This document shows, piece by piece, positions 37,982 through 48,348 of a stretch of 64,000 nt of DNA. Positions within the stretch are counted from its first letter, which is position 1. Every line of letters begins with the position of its first letter. A program made the translations under genes and the position numbers. The notes under the pieces were generated by a model, which searched no databases, was not told the origin of the DNA, and saw nothing but the letters and a program-made list of their open reading frames with translations. Source of the stretch: Rhodococcoides corynebacterioides (GTDB lineage: Bacteria; Actinomycetota; Actinomycetes; Mycobacteriales; Mycobacteriaceae); contig NZ_JABUBU010000003.1 in assembly GCF_019834675.1 (NCBI RefSeq), positions 186,001 through 250,000 of the forward strand, in the 5' to 3' direction.

Positions 37982-38305
37982 ATGAATGAGATAAGACTGT
38001 CGCCCGGTGCCGCAGAGCACTGCGCTCGAGCATGCGCAAAGTTTGCGCACAGCGTTCGACAGGCTCATGCCGAAGTCGACTCGCGAGGGGAAATCTCCGG
38101 CTTCGGCACACTCCCCTCCGGCATCGCGCTGAACCAGAAGTACACGGAGCTCACCTCGGGCGGGTCGGGTTCGCTCACCTCGACGCTGCAGGGCCACATC
38201 GACGTCGTCACGAAGCTGGCCGACACGTTCCGCCGCATGGGCGAGCAGTATGCGGCGACCGACGAGGCCGTCGCCGCATCGCTGCGATCGACGGAACCTC
38301 GCTGA
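37982..38305 (+). CDS. EspC-like type VII secretion substrate W3
   Basis: 107 aa from ATG 37982. N-terminus MNEIRLSPGAAEHCARACAK; shared block GFGTLPSGIALNQKYTELTS; end QYAATDEAVAASL with a YxxxD signal (Y-A-A-T-D). Over the shared block the DNA is almost identical to W1, pointing to recent duplication or gene conversion. The stop abuts the stop of the convergent DUF4185 gene. Confidence 0.7.
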   Translation: MNEIRLSPGAAEHCARACAKFAHSVRQAHAEVDSRGEISGFGTLPSGIALNQKYTELTSGGSGSLTSTLQGHIDVVTKLADTFRRMGEQYAATDEAVAASLRSTEPR

Positions 38306-39550
38306 TCAGCGCAGGGCGTCGAGGTTGGTGCGCAACAACATGACGTTGTAGTCCGACCAGCGGGACGCCGTGAAGTACAGGTCGCGACCCAACGAGCTCG
38401 GGTGGATGTACGGCGCGTACACCCCGCCGATGGTCTCGCCCCGGCCGAGCAACGTGCGCGGTGCGCTCCACGGCCCCTGCGGTTCCGTGGCGGTACGGGC
38501 CACGATGGAGCCCTGCGTCTCGTCGCCGTAGAGCATCACGTACTTCTGCAGATACTCGTTCCACGCGACGCTCATCTCCGACACGGGCTCCTGGACCACC
38601 TTGATCGAGTCCTCGACCCGTGGCGACCAGGGCGCCTCCGGCTTCCCCGTCGAGTACTCGTACTTGGTGAGGTCCAGGATGTCCGCCGGACGGACGCGCG
38701 CCAGAAATGCCGCGCCGAAACGGCCGTTCGGAGTCCCGAACTGGTAGAGCCAGCCGTCGTTCCCCCTCGCGTAGGCATTCATCTGGAATCGGCCGTTGGC
38801 CTCGTTGACCTGTGCGACACCGGGGATGGTGACCCCCTTGTTCACTCTGATGGTCAGCGGGTCGGTGGTCCACGTCTGACCGTTGTCCCGCGAGGTGGCG
38901 ATGGCCGAGAAATTGGTGACCCACCGGCCGGGTGCGCCCCACGACTGCACCGACATGTAGTTCAGGTACTGCACCCCGTCGATGGCGATGGCCGCCGTCG
39001 GAATGGTGGTTGCCTCGATCTCGGGCAGACCGAGCGTCGGGACGATCTGGCGCGCGAACCGCGGCGCGTCGGGCGTCACGACGGAACCCGACGCGGTGTT
39101 GCCCGGCACGGCATCGGGAATGGAAATCCCGTCGCCGAGTGCGGTGTCACCGGATCGCAGCAGGACGTTGTTGCGCCATTGCCCGCCGCCCACGGAGCAG
39201 TTACCGAACGTGTCGCCGAAGGCGTAGAGCACCTGGCCGGCGCCGTTGTCCCAGGCGATGCCGAGATCGGTTCCGGAGATGCCGAAGCGGTCGTAGGTGC
39301 TGTTCGCGCTGGCTGGCCCTGTCACCCAGTCGACGGATTGCGTGTTGGACGACCGGATGGGCGCCAACGGGCCCTGCGGACCACGGGGATTGGTGCCCCC
39401 GCCGCCCGAGCTGCCGAACATCGAGGATCCCGGTCCCATGCGGCCACCGCACGGCTCGGCCGACGCGACGGACGTCGTCGCCGCGCTCAAACCGCTGACG
39501 GCGAGAGCCAGGATCGCCCCGTGAACGGCTGATCGACCGATAGCGCGCAT
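38306..39550 (-). CDS. Secreted DUF4185 protein, candidate endo-D-arabinanase (GH183 type)
   Basis: 414 aa with a Sec signal peptide (cleavage near ASA-EP), a Gly/Ser-rich linker, then a beta-propeller domain with the DUF4185 blocks GISGTDLGIAWDNG, LYAFGDTFG and a long C-terminal run including MSVAWNEYLQKYVMLYGD and GGVYAPYIHPSS. DUF4185 members have been shown to cleave mycobacterial D-arabinan, so a role in trimming arabinogalactan or lipoarabinomannan is plausible. Activity here is inferred from family only. A CRP-like box lies 41 bp upstream. Confidence 0.82.
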   Translation of the reverse strand: MRAIGRSAVHGAILALAVSGLSAATTSVASAEPCGGRMGPGSSMFGSSGGGGTNPRGPQGPLAPIRSSNTQSVDWVTGPASANSTYDRFGISGTDLGIAWDNGAGQVLYAFGDTFGNCSVGGGQWRNNVLLRSGDTALGDGISIPDAVPGNTASGSVVTPDAPRFARQIVPTLGLPEIEATTIPTAAIAIDGVQYLNYMSVQSWGAPGRWVTNFSAIATSRDNGQTWTTDPLTIRVNKGVTIPGVAQVNEANGRFQMNAYARGNDGWLYQFGTPNGRFGAAFLARVRPADILDLTKYEYSTGKPEAPWSPRVEDSIKVVQEPVSEMSVAWNEYLQKYVMLYGDETQGSIVARTATEPQGPWSAPRTLLGRGETIGGVYAPYIHPSSLGRDLYFTASRWSDYNVMLLRTNLDALR

Positions 39551-39590
39551 GCCCAGAACCCACCCGTCGTGGTGTTACTCATGTGAATGT

Positions 39591-39606
39591 TGTGACGAGT
39601 GTTACT
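39591..39606. promoter_or_regulatory. CRP/GlxR-like box upstream of DUF4185 gene
   Basis: TGTGACGAGTGTTACT matches TGTGA-N6-TCACA with two mismatches in one arm. 14 of 16 bases equal the box upstream of the glycoside hydrolase at 57297-57312. Confidence 0.4.
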
Positions 39607-39655
39607 GAGGAGGCAGCGGTACGCAACCGCAGCGTGGAGCGAATCTTGAACTACA

Positions 39656-40063
39656 TCAGTGTGATTCGAGCTGCCGAGCATGCATCGCGTCGAGCAGCAG
39701 CAGGGCCGCACCTTGCACGACGACGGCCGCACCGTGGCCCCAGGACCGATCGCGGGTGAGCCGACCGCCGAACGACGGCCGGTGGTACATGAGGTGGGCA
39801 CCGCCCGCGACGTAGCCGACGTCGAGGGCGGTGTTGATCCAGAGAGTGCGGCGCAGCGACGGGCTGGTCACCGGCTTGGAGCGGGTGGCCCCGATGCCGG
39901 CGATGGCCAGATCGATCGCGCCCCACCCGGCACTCTGCAGGCCGAACGCGCGAACGCGTTCCGAGCTCGACACGGCGAGTGCGAGTCCGCCGACCACACT
40001 GCCCCCTCCCCACCAGGCGAGACGGCGTCCGAGGGTGTCAGCGATGGTCTGGGCAGAGGTCAT
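39656..40063 (-). CDS. Small integral membrane protein, unknown function
   Basis: 135 aa with about four hydrophobic segments (WWGGGSVVGGLALAVSS, AGWGAIDLAIAGIGA, TLWINTALDVGYVAGGAH, AAVVVQGAALLLLDAMHA). No family I can name with confidence. ATG 40063 follows a GGT-rich stretch without a strong Shine-Dalgarno. It stands alone between the DUF4185 gene and a 62-bp palindromic element. Confidence 0.65.
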   Translation of the reverse strand: MTSAQTIADTLGRRLAWWGGGSVVGGLALAVSSSERVRAFGLQSAGWGAIDLAIAGIGATRSKPVTSPSLRRTLWINTALDVGYVAGGAHLMYHRPSFGGRLTRDRSWGHGAAVVVQGAALLLLDAMHARQLESH

Positions 40064-40110
40064 GTGACCAGTGTGCCGGGTGGATGCTCCAGGGCGGTCC
40101 GACGGCAACG

Positions 40111-40172
40111 GTGCGCAGCGCACCTCGGTCCGCGCACGTTGCAACCTGCGCGGACCGGCGTGCGCTGCGCAC
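40111..40172. repeat. 62-bp palindromic element, copy 1
   Basis: Symmetric layout 13-3-11-8-11-3-13: GTGCGCAGCGCAC, CTC, GGTCCGCGCAC, GTTGCAAC, CTGCGCGGACC, GGC, GTGCGCTGCGCAC. The whole is a near-perfect palindrome whose outer arms are themselves palindromes. It lies between the CoA-transferase stop and the membrane protein start. A second copy of the same length is at 55989-56050. Confidence 0.8.
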
Positions 40173-40221
40173 CGCACACCCGGGCCACCGGGGGCGGGGC
40201 CACCGCGGCCGGGGGCGGGGG

Positions 40222-41409
40222 TCAGACCGCCCCGACCTCCCGGAGCCGAGCGATCTCCTCGGCGGAGTAGCCGGACTCGGCGAGAATCTCGTCCGTGTCC
40301 GCCCCGTGCGCGCGTCCGGTGTGCCGGATGCTGCCGGGGCTCTCCCCCATGCGCCACATGACGTTCTGCATGCGCACGGGTCCCAGGTCCTCGTCCTCGA
40401 CGGTGGTGACCATCTCGATGGCGGTGACCTGAGGATCGTCGAGCAGTTCCGACGGTTTGTAGACCGGGGCGACCGCGGCGCCCGCGTCCTCGAACGCCGC
40501 GATCACCTCGTCCCGAGTGCGCTCCCCGATCCACCCGCCGACGTAGTCGTCGAGCAGGTCGGCGTGCGCGGCCCGTTGGCGGCCGGTGGCGAACCACGGC
40601 TCGTCGAGCACCTCGGGGTGCCCGACGAGGCGCAGCACGCGCTCGGCGATGGAGTTCGCACTGGTGGAGATGGCCAACCAGTGACCGTCCTTGGTGCGGT
40701 AGAGATTGCGGGGTGCGTTGTTGCTGGACCGGTTGCCGGTGCGCTCCTGATCGATGCCGAGCTGGTCGGCGTAGATCACGCCCGGCCCGACCGCGGTCAT
40801 GATGGGGCTGAGCAGGTCGAGGTCGATCTCCTGACCGCGACCGGTCTTGTGCCGGTGCACCAGCGCCATCGACACCGCGGACGATCCGGCGATGCCCGCG
40901 AGGGAATCGGCCAGACCGAAGGCGGGCAGGGTGGGCGGACCGTCGGCTTCACCGGTGAGGTGGGCGAACCCGCTCATCGACTCCACCAGGGTGCCGAACG
41001 CGGGCCGCGTCGAGTACGGCCCGGTCTGGCCGAAACCGGTGACCCGCAACAGAATCAGGCCGGGGTTGAGGGCCGACAGCACGTCGTACCCCAGCCCCCA
41101 CCGCTCGAACGTGCCCGGCCGGAAGTTCTCGACCACCACGTCGACGTCGGCGACGAGCCGCTTGAACACCTCGGCGCCGTCCGGGTTGCCGAGGTTCAGG
41201 GTCAGCCCACGCTTGTTGCGGCTGACCATGGTCCACCACAGCGGGTGCCCGTCCTTGTCCAGGCCGTGGCCGCGCATTCCGTCCGGCTTGGTGGGGTGCT
41301 CGATCTTGACGACGTCGGCACCGAAGTCCCCGAGGATCTGCGCGACCAGCGGCCCGGCCAGGATGGTCGAGACGTCGAGGACGCGGATCCCCTCGAGCGG
41401 ACCCGTCAC
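40222..41409 (-). CDS. CaiB/BaiF-family (class III) CoA-transferase
   Basis: 395 aa: RVLDVSTILAGPLVAQILGDFGADVVKIE start, RNKRGLTLNL, VENFRPGTFERWGLGYD and the catalytic Asp in FGLADSLAG, all typical of formyl-CoA transferase-type enzymes. It moves CoA between two carboxylic acids. It is the last gene of the Liv transporter operon and overlaps the amidohydrolase by 4 bp (ATGA), so it probably activates the acid made by that enzyme. Confidence 0.92.
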   Translation of the reverse strand: MTGPLEGIRVLDVSTILAGPLVAQILGDFGADVVKIEHPTKPDGMRGHGLDKDGHPLWWTMVSRNKRGLTLNLGNPDGAEVFKRLVADVDVVVENFRPGTFERWGLGYDVLSALNPGLILLRVTGFGQTGPYSTRPAFGTLVESMSGFAHLTGEADGPPTLPAFGLADSLAGIAGSSAVSMALVHRHKTGRGQEIDLDLLSPIMTAVGPGVIYADQLGIDQERTGNRSSNNAPRNLYRTKDGHWLAISTSANSIAERVLRLVGHPEVLDEPWFATGRQRAAHADLLDDYVGGWIGERTRDEVIAAFEDAGAAVAPVYKPSELLDDPQVTAIEMVTTVEDEDLGPVRMQNVMWRMGESPGSIRHTGRAHGADTDEILAESGYSAEEIARLREVGAV

Positions 41410-42872
41410 TTGTAGGGCCGGTGCAGGTAGCGGCCGGCCGGTGCGCCGGAGACGGCGCCGTCGGCCAGGACCCGCTGTCCGCGGACGAAGGTGTCGGTCA
41501 CCTTGGCGCCGAGCTCGAAGCCCTCGAACGGCGTGTACTCCTGGGTGGACTCGGAATCCTCCGGACGCACGGTCCAGGTGTGGTCGGGATCGACGAGCGC
41601 GAGGTCGGCGTCCATGCCCACGGCGATCGAGCCCTTGCCCGGAAGTCCGTACCGCTCCGCCGGATTGAGCGAGGTGAGCTCGGCGATACGACGCCAGCTC
41701 AGACCGCGCTTGCGACCCTCGCTGACCAGACCGGGCAGCAGGTACTCGGCGCCGCCGAAGCCGGACTTGGCCGCGAAGATGTCGCCACGGTCCTCCGCGA
41801 ACTTCTTCTCGTCCTTGCAGCAGGCGTGATCACTGACGACCCAGTCCACGTCGCCGGCGATGAGGTGCTCCCACAGGGCCTCGACGTCCTCGCGCGGACG
41901 CAGCGGCGGGTTGACCTTGCCGCCGAGACCGTAGGCCGTGTCGATGTCCGCGAGCAGGTGCCCGATGGTGACCTCGCGCCGGAAGTTCACGTGCGGGAAC
42001 GCTTTCGCCATCCGCATCGCGGCGGTGAGCGCCTTACGCGAGGACAGGTGGAGCAGGTTGATGTTCGGCAGCTGCGTCTCGTCGGCGAGGAACGACGCGA
42101 TGGTGACGGCGAGGCCCTCCGAGTGCGGCGGGCGCGACGCGCTGTAGGCGGCGAGGCCGGTGAGCGTGCCCTCCTCCTCCACCATCTTGGTGTAGGCGCT
42201 CATGATCTCGGCGGTCTCGCAGTGCAGCGAGAGGGAGATGTGGTCCGCCATCTCCGGAAGCTGTTCGCGGGCAGCCTGAATGCCGCGCATGACGAACTCG
42301 AAGTGCGCCAGGTCGTACCGCTCGCCCTCGGGGGTCATGAGGAACTCGCTCTGGTCGGTGGACCGACCGTGCAGACCGTGGCTGCCGTAGAACATGAAGA
42401 TCTTGAACGACGTCACACCGTGATCGGTGATGAGCGAGGGGATCTCGCCGATGTGCTCCTTCGACATCGGTGCGAGGTGGTACGCGTAGTCGACGTACGG
42501 ACGGCCCTCGGTGGCCTCGAGCACCGTGGGGAAGACGTCCGCGTAGGACCCACCGGTGTTCATGTAGTACTGGCCGGTGCGCATGTAGGACAGCGAGGTG
42601 GTGACACCGCCCTGCACGCAGGCCCGCGACTCGGTCTCCGCGTCCTCGCCCAGCGGGTTGTAGATGCCCCAGTGCTGGTGTGCGTCGACCACTCCGGGGA
42701 AGGCGACCTTGCCCGCAGCATCGATGACGGTGTCGGCCCCCGACGGATCGATACCGGCAGCGATCTGCGTGAACTTGCCGTCCTCGATCAACAGATCGAG
42801 GAACTCGCCCTCCTCGGGGTGGTCCGCACCGGGACGAACGACGCGGGCGTTGGTGATGAGCAGTGTCGTCAT
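41406..42872 (-). CDS. Dihydropyrimidinase/allantoinase-like cyclic amidohydrolase
   Basis: 488 aa amidohydrolase: metal motif VDAHQHWG (HxH), TSFKIFMFYG with the Lys that is carboxylated in dihydropyrimidinases, SLHCETAE, LLHLSSRKAL and SDHACCKDEKKF (metal Asp), with the C-terminal VGMDADLALVD strand. It should hydrolyse a cyclic amide, imide or ureide. ATG 42872 lies just inside the flavoprotein end. The substrate may be a hydantoin or dihydropyrimidine analogue; sequence alone does not decide. Confidence 0.88.
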   Translation of the reverse strand: MTTLLITNARVVRPGADHPEEGEFLDLLIEDGKFTQIAAGIDPSGADTVIDAAGKVAFPGVVDAHQHWGIYNPLGEDAETESRACVQGGVTTSLSYMRTGQYYMNTGGSYADVFPTVLEATEGRPYVDYAYHLAPMSKEHIGEIPSLITDHGVTSFKIFMFYGSHGLHGRSTDQSEFLMTPEGERYDLAHFEFVMRGIQAAREQLPEMADHISLSLHCETAEIMSAYTKMVEEEGTLTGLAAYSASRPPHSEGLAVTIASFLADETQLPNINLLHLSSRKALTAAMRMAKAFPHVNFRREVTIGHLLADIDTAYGLGGKVNPPLRPREDVEALWEHLIAGDVDWVVSDHACCKDEKKFAEDRGDIFAAKSGFGGAEYLLPGLVSEGRKRGLSWRRIAELTSLNPAERYGLPGKGSIAVGMDADLALVDPDHTWTVRPEDSESTQEYTPFEGFELGAKVTDTFVRGQRVLADGAVSGAPAGRYLHRPYK

Positions 42873-44254
42873 GACGAGGTCCTTTGCATATCGAGAGAAT
42901 CGGCCGCAGCGTCCGCGGCCAGGAAGGACAATCCGAGGGCGGGCAACAAGCCGTTGCCCGCGAGGTAACCCGAGGCGCCGTGACCGGAGATGCCCATGGC
43001 GGCACCGCCGGCGGCGAAGAGACCGTCGATGGGCGAACCGTCGGTGCGCAGAACGCGCGCCCGGCCGTCGACCACCAGACCACCCTGGGTGTGGAAGAGC
43101 GCCGGCACGATGGCGACGGCCGCGTACGGTCCGGTCATCTCGTGCTCGAACGACGTGCGCCCGAACGGATCCGAGCTCTCCCCGCGAGCGTAGCGGCCGA
43201 CCGCGGCCAACTCGTCGACGACCGCGTCGACCGGCAGCCCGGTGGCGGCAGCGAGGCCGACGGCGTCGTCGGCCCAGACCGCGGCGCCCGACTCGACGGT
43301 CTGCCGGAAGTCCGTGAACGCCAGGCACCGATCGTGGATCTCCCGGTCGATGATCAGCCAGCCCTCCGACCCCGGCCGGGCCGCGAGGTGCGCGGCGTAC
43401 TCCGAGTAGCCGGTGGTCTCGTCACCGAACCGGTGACCCGTGGTGTCGAGTACGACGCCGCCGTGCATCACCGTCGCCCAGCCGACCAGCGTCGCCGCCT
43501 TCTTCGACAGGGCCGCGTGTCCCTGATAGGCGTCGAGGAACCTGGCCTCGGCACCGAGGCGCGTGCCGATGGCGAGCCCGTCACCCGTCGAGTACTCGCT
43601 GCCGTGATAGAACGCCGACGCGATCTCGGGGGCGTGCTCGGCGACGGCCGACCGGTCCGCCCCGTACCCGTTGGTGGCCAACAGGACTGCCGGCGTCGGG
43701 ATCTCGTCGGTGGTGCCGTCGGGCAGCGTCACGACGACGGCACTCACGCGCCCGTCCTCGGTCCGCACGTCCGTCACCCGCGCGGGGGCGTAGACGTCGA
43801 TGTTCGGGTGCTCGGCGACGGCGCGCGTCAGGTGATCGAGCAGCACGCTGCCGTGCCGGCCCTCGACGGTGTGGCAGCGCAGCGCCGAATGACCGGGGTA
43901 CGCGAAATCGGTGACCAGCGACAGCGGGATGTCGAGGTGATCGGCCATCCACTCCACGAGAGGCGCACTGACGTCGGCGAGTGCCGTCGCCAGCCCGACG
44001 TCGGCGGTGCCCTTGGTCTTGCGCACGACGTCGTCGACGAACCGCGACGGGGAGTCCTCGACGCCCGCCGCACGCTGCCAGCGCGACCCCGCGCCGGGGA
44101 TCATCGCCGTCGACATCGCGGTGTTGTTGCCGCGCTTGGCATGTTCGCTCGCCTCGACCACCACGACGTCGAGACCCCGCTCCGCCGCGCGGAGCGCCCC
44201 GACGAGGCCACCGCCCGCACCGGCGACCACCAGGTCCGGGCCGTGCTCGCTCAC
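42869..44254 (-). CDS. FAD-dependent oxidoreductase (fumarate reductase/KstD-like)
   Basis: 461 aa flavoprotein: N-terminal PDLVVAGAGGGLVGALRAAERG, NTAMSTAMIPGAGS, VLLATNGYGAD, YSTGDGLAIGTRLGA and the C-terminal GLFAAGGAAMGISGHGASGYLAGNG FAD block. It belongs to the FAD_binding_2 group that oxidises or reduces C-C bonds next to carbonyls. GTG 44254 overlaps the racemase-like stop. In this operon it may desaturate the substrate before or after ring opening. Confidence 0.88.
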   Translation of the reverse strand: MSEHGPDLVVAGAGGGLVGALRAAERGLDVVVVEASEHAKRGNNTAMSTAMIPGAGSRWQRAAGVEDSPSRFVDDVVRKTKGTADVGLATALADVSAPLVEWMADHLDIPLSLVTDFAYPGHSALRCHTVEGRHGSVLLDHLTRAVAEHPNIDVYAPARVTDVRTEDGRVSAVVVTLPDGTTDEIPTPAVLLATNGYGADRSAVAEHAPEIASAFYHGSEYSTGDGLAIGTRLGAEARFLDAYQGHAALSKKAATLVGWATVMHGGVVLDTTGHRFGDETTGYSEYAAHLAARPGSEGWLIIDREIHDRCLAFTDFRQTVESGAAVWADDAVGLAAATGLPVDAVVDELAAVGRYARGESSDPFGRTSFEHEMTGPYAAVAIVPALFHTQGGLVVDGRARVLRTDGSPIDGLFAAGGAAMGISGHGASGYLAGNGLLPALGLSFLAADAAADSLDMQRTSS

Positions 44255-44883
44255 GCCGCGACCTCGAGGTCGGCCCGCAGGGCCAGCAGGCGCAGCGCGG
44301 TGGCCGTGGGATCGACCACGACGGGATCGGTGCGCCGCTCGGCGAGGTCCACCGCCGAGCAGGCGTTGATGGCGACGGAGGACGTCAGGGACGGCGCGTA
44401 GCGAGCGACGGCCGCGGTCCAGGCGTGCGAGTCCGCGATGTCGTCGAAGGACAGGTTCATGACCGTCGTCGGCTCGGCGGCGATGCCGTAGCCGGCCAGG
44501 CGGCGATCGAGTTCCGCGGCGATGGCGTCGTTGCGCGCCAACGCCCCGACGCGGTGTCCCTGCGAGGCGTAGAACGACGCCGTCAGCCGCGTCAGCCCGT
44601 ACAGCGGACGCGCGAAGTCCCCGGCCTGCTCGGCGCAGGGATCGAGAACACAGTCCGGCAGGAAGCCGTCGTACCCGGCGGGGTCGGCCGCCGCGAAGGC
44701 GGCCGCGACGGCGTCCTCCGACGCCCGGACATCGCCCTCGGTGTCGAGGGCACGCGGGGCGTCGGGACCGAGGTCGTGCAGATCGACGACGAGCCCGGTG
44801 GGACTCAGGGCGTCGTACCGCGCCTGCCGACGGGCCAGTTCGGCGTCGTCGACGTGGACGGGGGTGAAAGCGAGCAAACGCAC
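44251..44883 (-). CDS. Asp/Glu/hydantoin racemase-like protein
   Basis: 210 aa. Two catalytic-type cysteines are visible, LPDCVLDPCAEQ and INACSAVDLAE, placed as in the Asp/Glu/hydantoin racemase and maleate isomerase superfamily. Start GTG 44883 with AGGAG 6 nt upstream. It overlaps the flavoprotein gene. Together with the cyclic amidohydrolase this suggests epimerisation of a hydantoin-like ring or its product, but an isomerase role on a dicarboxylate is equally possible. Confidence 0.72.
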   Translation of the reverse strand: MRLLAFTPVHVDDAELARRQARYDALSPTGLVVDLHDLGPDAPRALDTEGDVRASEDAVAAAFAAADPAGYDGFLPDCVLDPCAEQAGDFARPLYGLTRLTASFYASQGHRVGALARNDAIAAELDRRLAGYGIAAEPTTVMNLSFDDIADSHAWTAAVARYAPSLTSSVAINACSAVDLAERRTDPVVVDPTATALRLLALRADLEVAA

Positions 44884-44898
44884 GAGGGGCTCCTGTGG

Positions 44899-46315
<1,417 letters not shown>

Positions 46316-46319
<4 letters not shown>

Positions 46320-47362
46320 TTGCGCCACCTCTCTCGCACGGTGCCGAAGATGCCCTTCGGCAGGAAGATCACGATGAGGATCAGGATCACGGAGTACACC
46401 GCGACATCGAGACCGATGGAGCCCTGCAGGAATTCGAGGAACGCCGGCGGGCGGCGGAGGATCTCGTTGATCACCTCGGACAGCGGACCGATGACGGCCG
46501 CGCCGAGCACCGGGCCCCAGATGGTGCCGATGCCACCGATGACGGCGGGCACGATGGCCTCGACCGAGACCGCCGAGCCGAAGGCCTGTTCCGGGCCGAC
46601 GAAGAAGTAGTACTGCACGTAGTACACCCCGGCGACGGCGGTGAGGGCGCAGCTGGCGGCGACGGCGATGAGCCGGTACTTCATGGTGTCGATGCCCAAC
46701 GACGCTGCGGCCGTAGCGTCGTCGCGAATCGCCTGGACGTACTGACCTGCCCGCGACCGGACGTAGAAGATGGTGCCGAGGACGGCCAGCGCGAGGATGA
46801 CCAGCGGGATCCACAGGTAGTTGGCGCTGCCCTTCTCGAACTGCAGCATCGACCACGAATCCCGCGGCAGGATGGGCACATTGAAGCCCTCGGTCTTGTT
46901 GAAGACCTCGAGGTTCTGCACGAGCAGCAGGAACATCTGGGCGAACGCGAAGGTGGCGAGGGCGAAGTACGAGCCGGCCAGGCGGTACCGCAGACACAGG
47001 TACGCGATGGTGGTCCCGACGGCCGCGGAGACGACGGCGGCGACGATCATCGACAGCCAGGGCGAGATGCCGTGCTCGACCAGCAGATAGGCCCCCGTGT
47101 AGGCGCCGATGCCGAAGAACGCGGCGTGACCGAAGCTGAACATGCCGCCGAAGCCACTCATGATGTTCCAGCCGACGGCCATGATCGCGAAGATCAGCGT
47201 CCGGACGGCCACGGTCTGCGCCTGCTCGCCGAGCAGGAACGGCAGCATCGCGACGACCACGAAACCGATGACGAGCGTGAGCAACTGGCGGGTCAGCCAG
47301 GTGTCCTTCAGTCGCGGGTCCGCCGTGGTGGCCGACGCCGCGGTGGGTGCGGTGGTGGTCAT
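46316..47362 (-). CDS. livM: Liv-type ABC transporter permease LivM
   Basis: 348 aa with about ten membrane helices; the motifs NIMSGFGGMFSFGHAAFFGIGAY and GGIGTIWGPVLGA are LivM marks. Overlaps livH by 4 bp. Forms the import channel with LivH. Confidence 0.92.
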
Positions 47363-48348
47363 CGACGTCCTCCGTACAGACCTTCGGGCTTGAGGAACAG
47401 CACCATCACGAACACTGCGAAGACCAGGATCAGCGATCCGGTACCCGGCAGGTAGAGCGCACCGACCGTCTGCACCAGGCCGATGACCAACCCGCCGACC
47501 ATCGCGCCGACGATGCTGCCGAGACCGCCGAGCACGACGATGACGAACGCGAGGATGGTGAACTGCTCACCGACCGAGGGGGTCAGCGAGGTGAAGGGGG
47601 TCATCAGTCCGCCGGCCACGGCGACGCAGGCGGCGCCGATACCGAAGGTCAGGGCGTAGACACGGCCGATGTCGACCCCGACGAGCTTGGCGCCCTCCGA
47701 GTTCGACGCCACGGCGCGGATGGACAGTCCCAGCTTGGTGCGGTCGAGCACGGCCTTCAGGGCGACGGCCACGACGGCGGCACCGAGGAACGCGATCACA
47801 CGCGGCCAGGACGCGACCGTGCCGAGGATGGAGAGCGAGCCGTCGACCGGCGCCGCAACACCTTTCGGCCGACCACCGAACACCATGAGCAGGACGTTGA
47901 TGATGAGCAGGGACAACCCGAGGGTGACCAGCAGTGGCCCCTCGTGACTGCCGCCGATGGTGAGCTTGGTCAGCAACGTCGCCTGGACGATCATGCCGAA
48001 CAGGAACATCACCGGGACGGCGAGGATCGTGGCCACGTAGACCGGCAGACCGGCCGTCGACAACGCGTAGACGATGTACATCGCCAGCGTCAGCATGGCG
48101 CCCTGCGCGAAGTTCACGATGCCGAGCACGCCGAAGATCAGCGTCAAGCCGACCGAGATCAGCGCGTAGACGCCGCCGAGCAGCAGGCCGGAGACGATGG
48201 CCTGGCCGACCAGGCCCTGATCCTTGCCGCCGACGAAGAACACGACGGCGAGGATCACCACGACGGCGCCGGCCACCGGAATGCCGGGGTCGAGCTTGCG
48301 GCGCGACGCCGTCGTCGCGGTATCGGTGTCCGCCGCGGCGACGGTCAC
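47359..48348 (-). CDS. livH: Liv-type ABC transporter permease LivH
   Basis: 329 aa with about eight to nine membrane helices; LLLGGVYALISVGLTLIFGVLGIVNFAQGAML and GGLGSIVGAMVGGLVIG are LivH marks. Overlaps the binding-protein stop (GTGA). A ~30-residue cytosolic start precedes the first helix. Confidence 0.92.
   Translation of the reverse strand: MTVAAADTDTATTASRRKLDPGIPVAGAVVVILAVVFFVGGKDQGLVGQAIVSGLLLGGVYALISVGLTLIFGVLGIVNFAQGAMLTLAMYIVYALSTAGLPVYVATILAVPVMFLFGMIVQATLLTKLTIGGSHEGPLLVTLGLSLLIINVLLMVFGGRPKGVAAPVDGSLSILGTVASWPRVIAFLGAAVVAVALKAVLDRTKLGLSIRAVASNSEGAKLVGVDIGRVYALTFGIGAACVAVAGGLMTPFTSLTPSVGEQFTILAFVIVVLGGLGSIVGAMVGGLVIGLVQTVGALYLPGTGSLILVFAVFVMVLFLKPEGLYGGRR

Larger units (their letters stand above)
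35832..38240 (+). repeat. Three-unit mosaic repeat of lipoprotein/EspC-like pairs
   Basis: Block A (lipobox to GTPVAELWDPC) recurs with GGATCCGTGCAG starting at 35878, 36719 and 37568. Block B (GGCTTCGGCAC... through the YxxxD region) recurs with GGCTTCGGC at 36402, 37252 and 38099. Between A and B each unit has its own divergent ~520-bp stretch covering the mature lipoprotein and the N-terminal third of the EspC-like protein. Period is about 840-850 bp. Confidence 0.85.
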
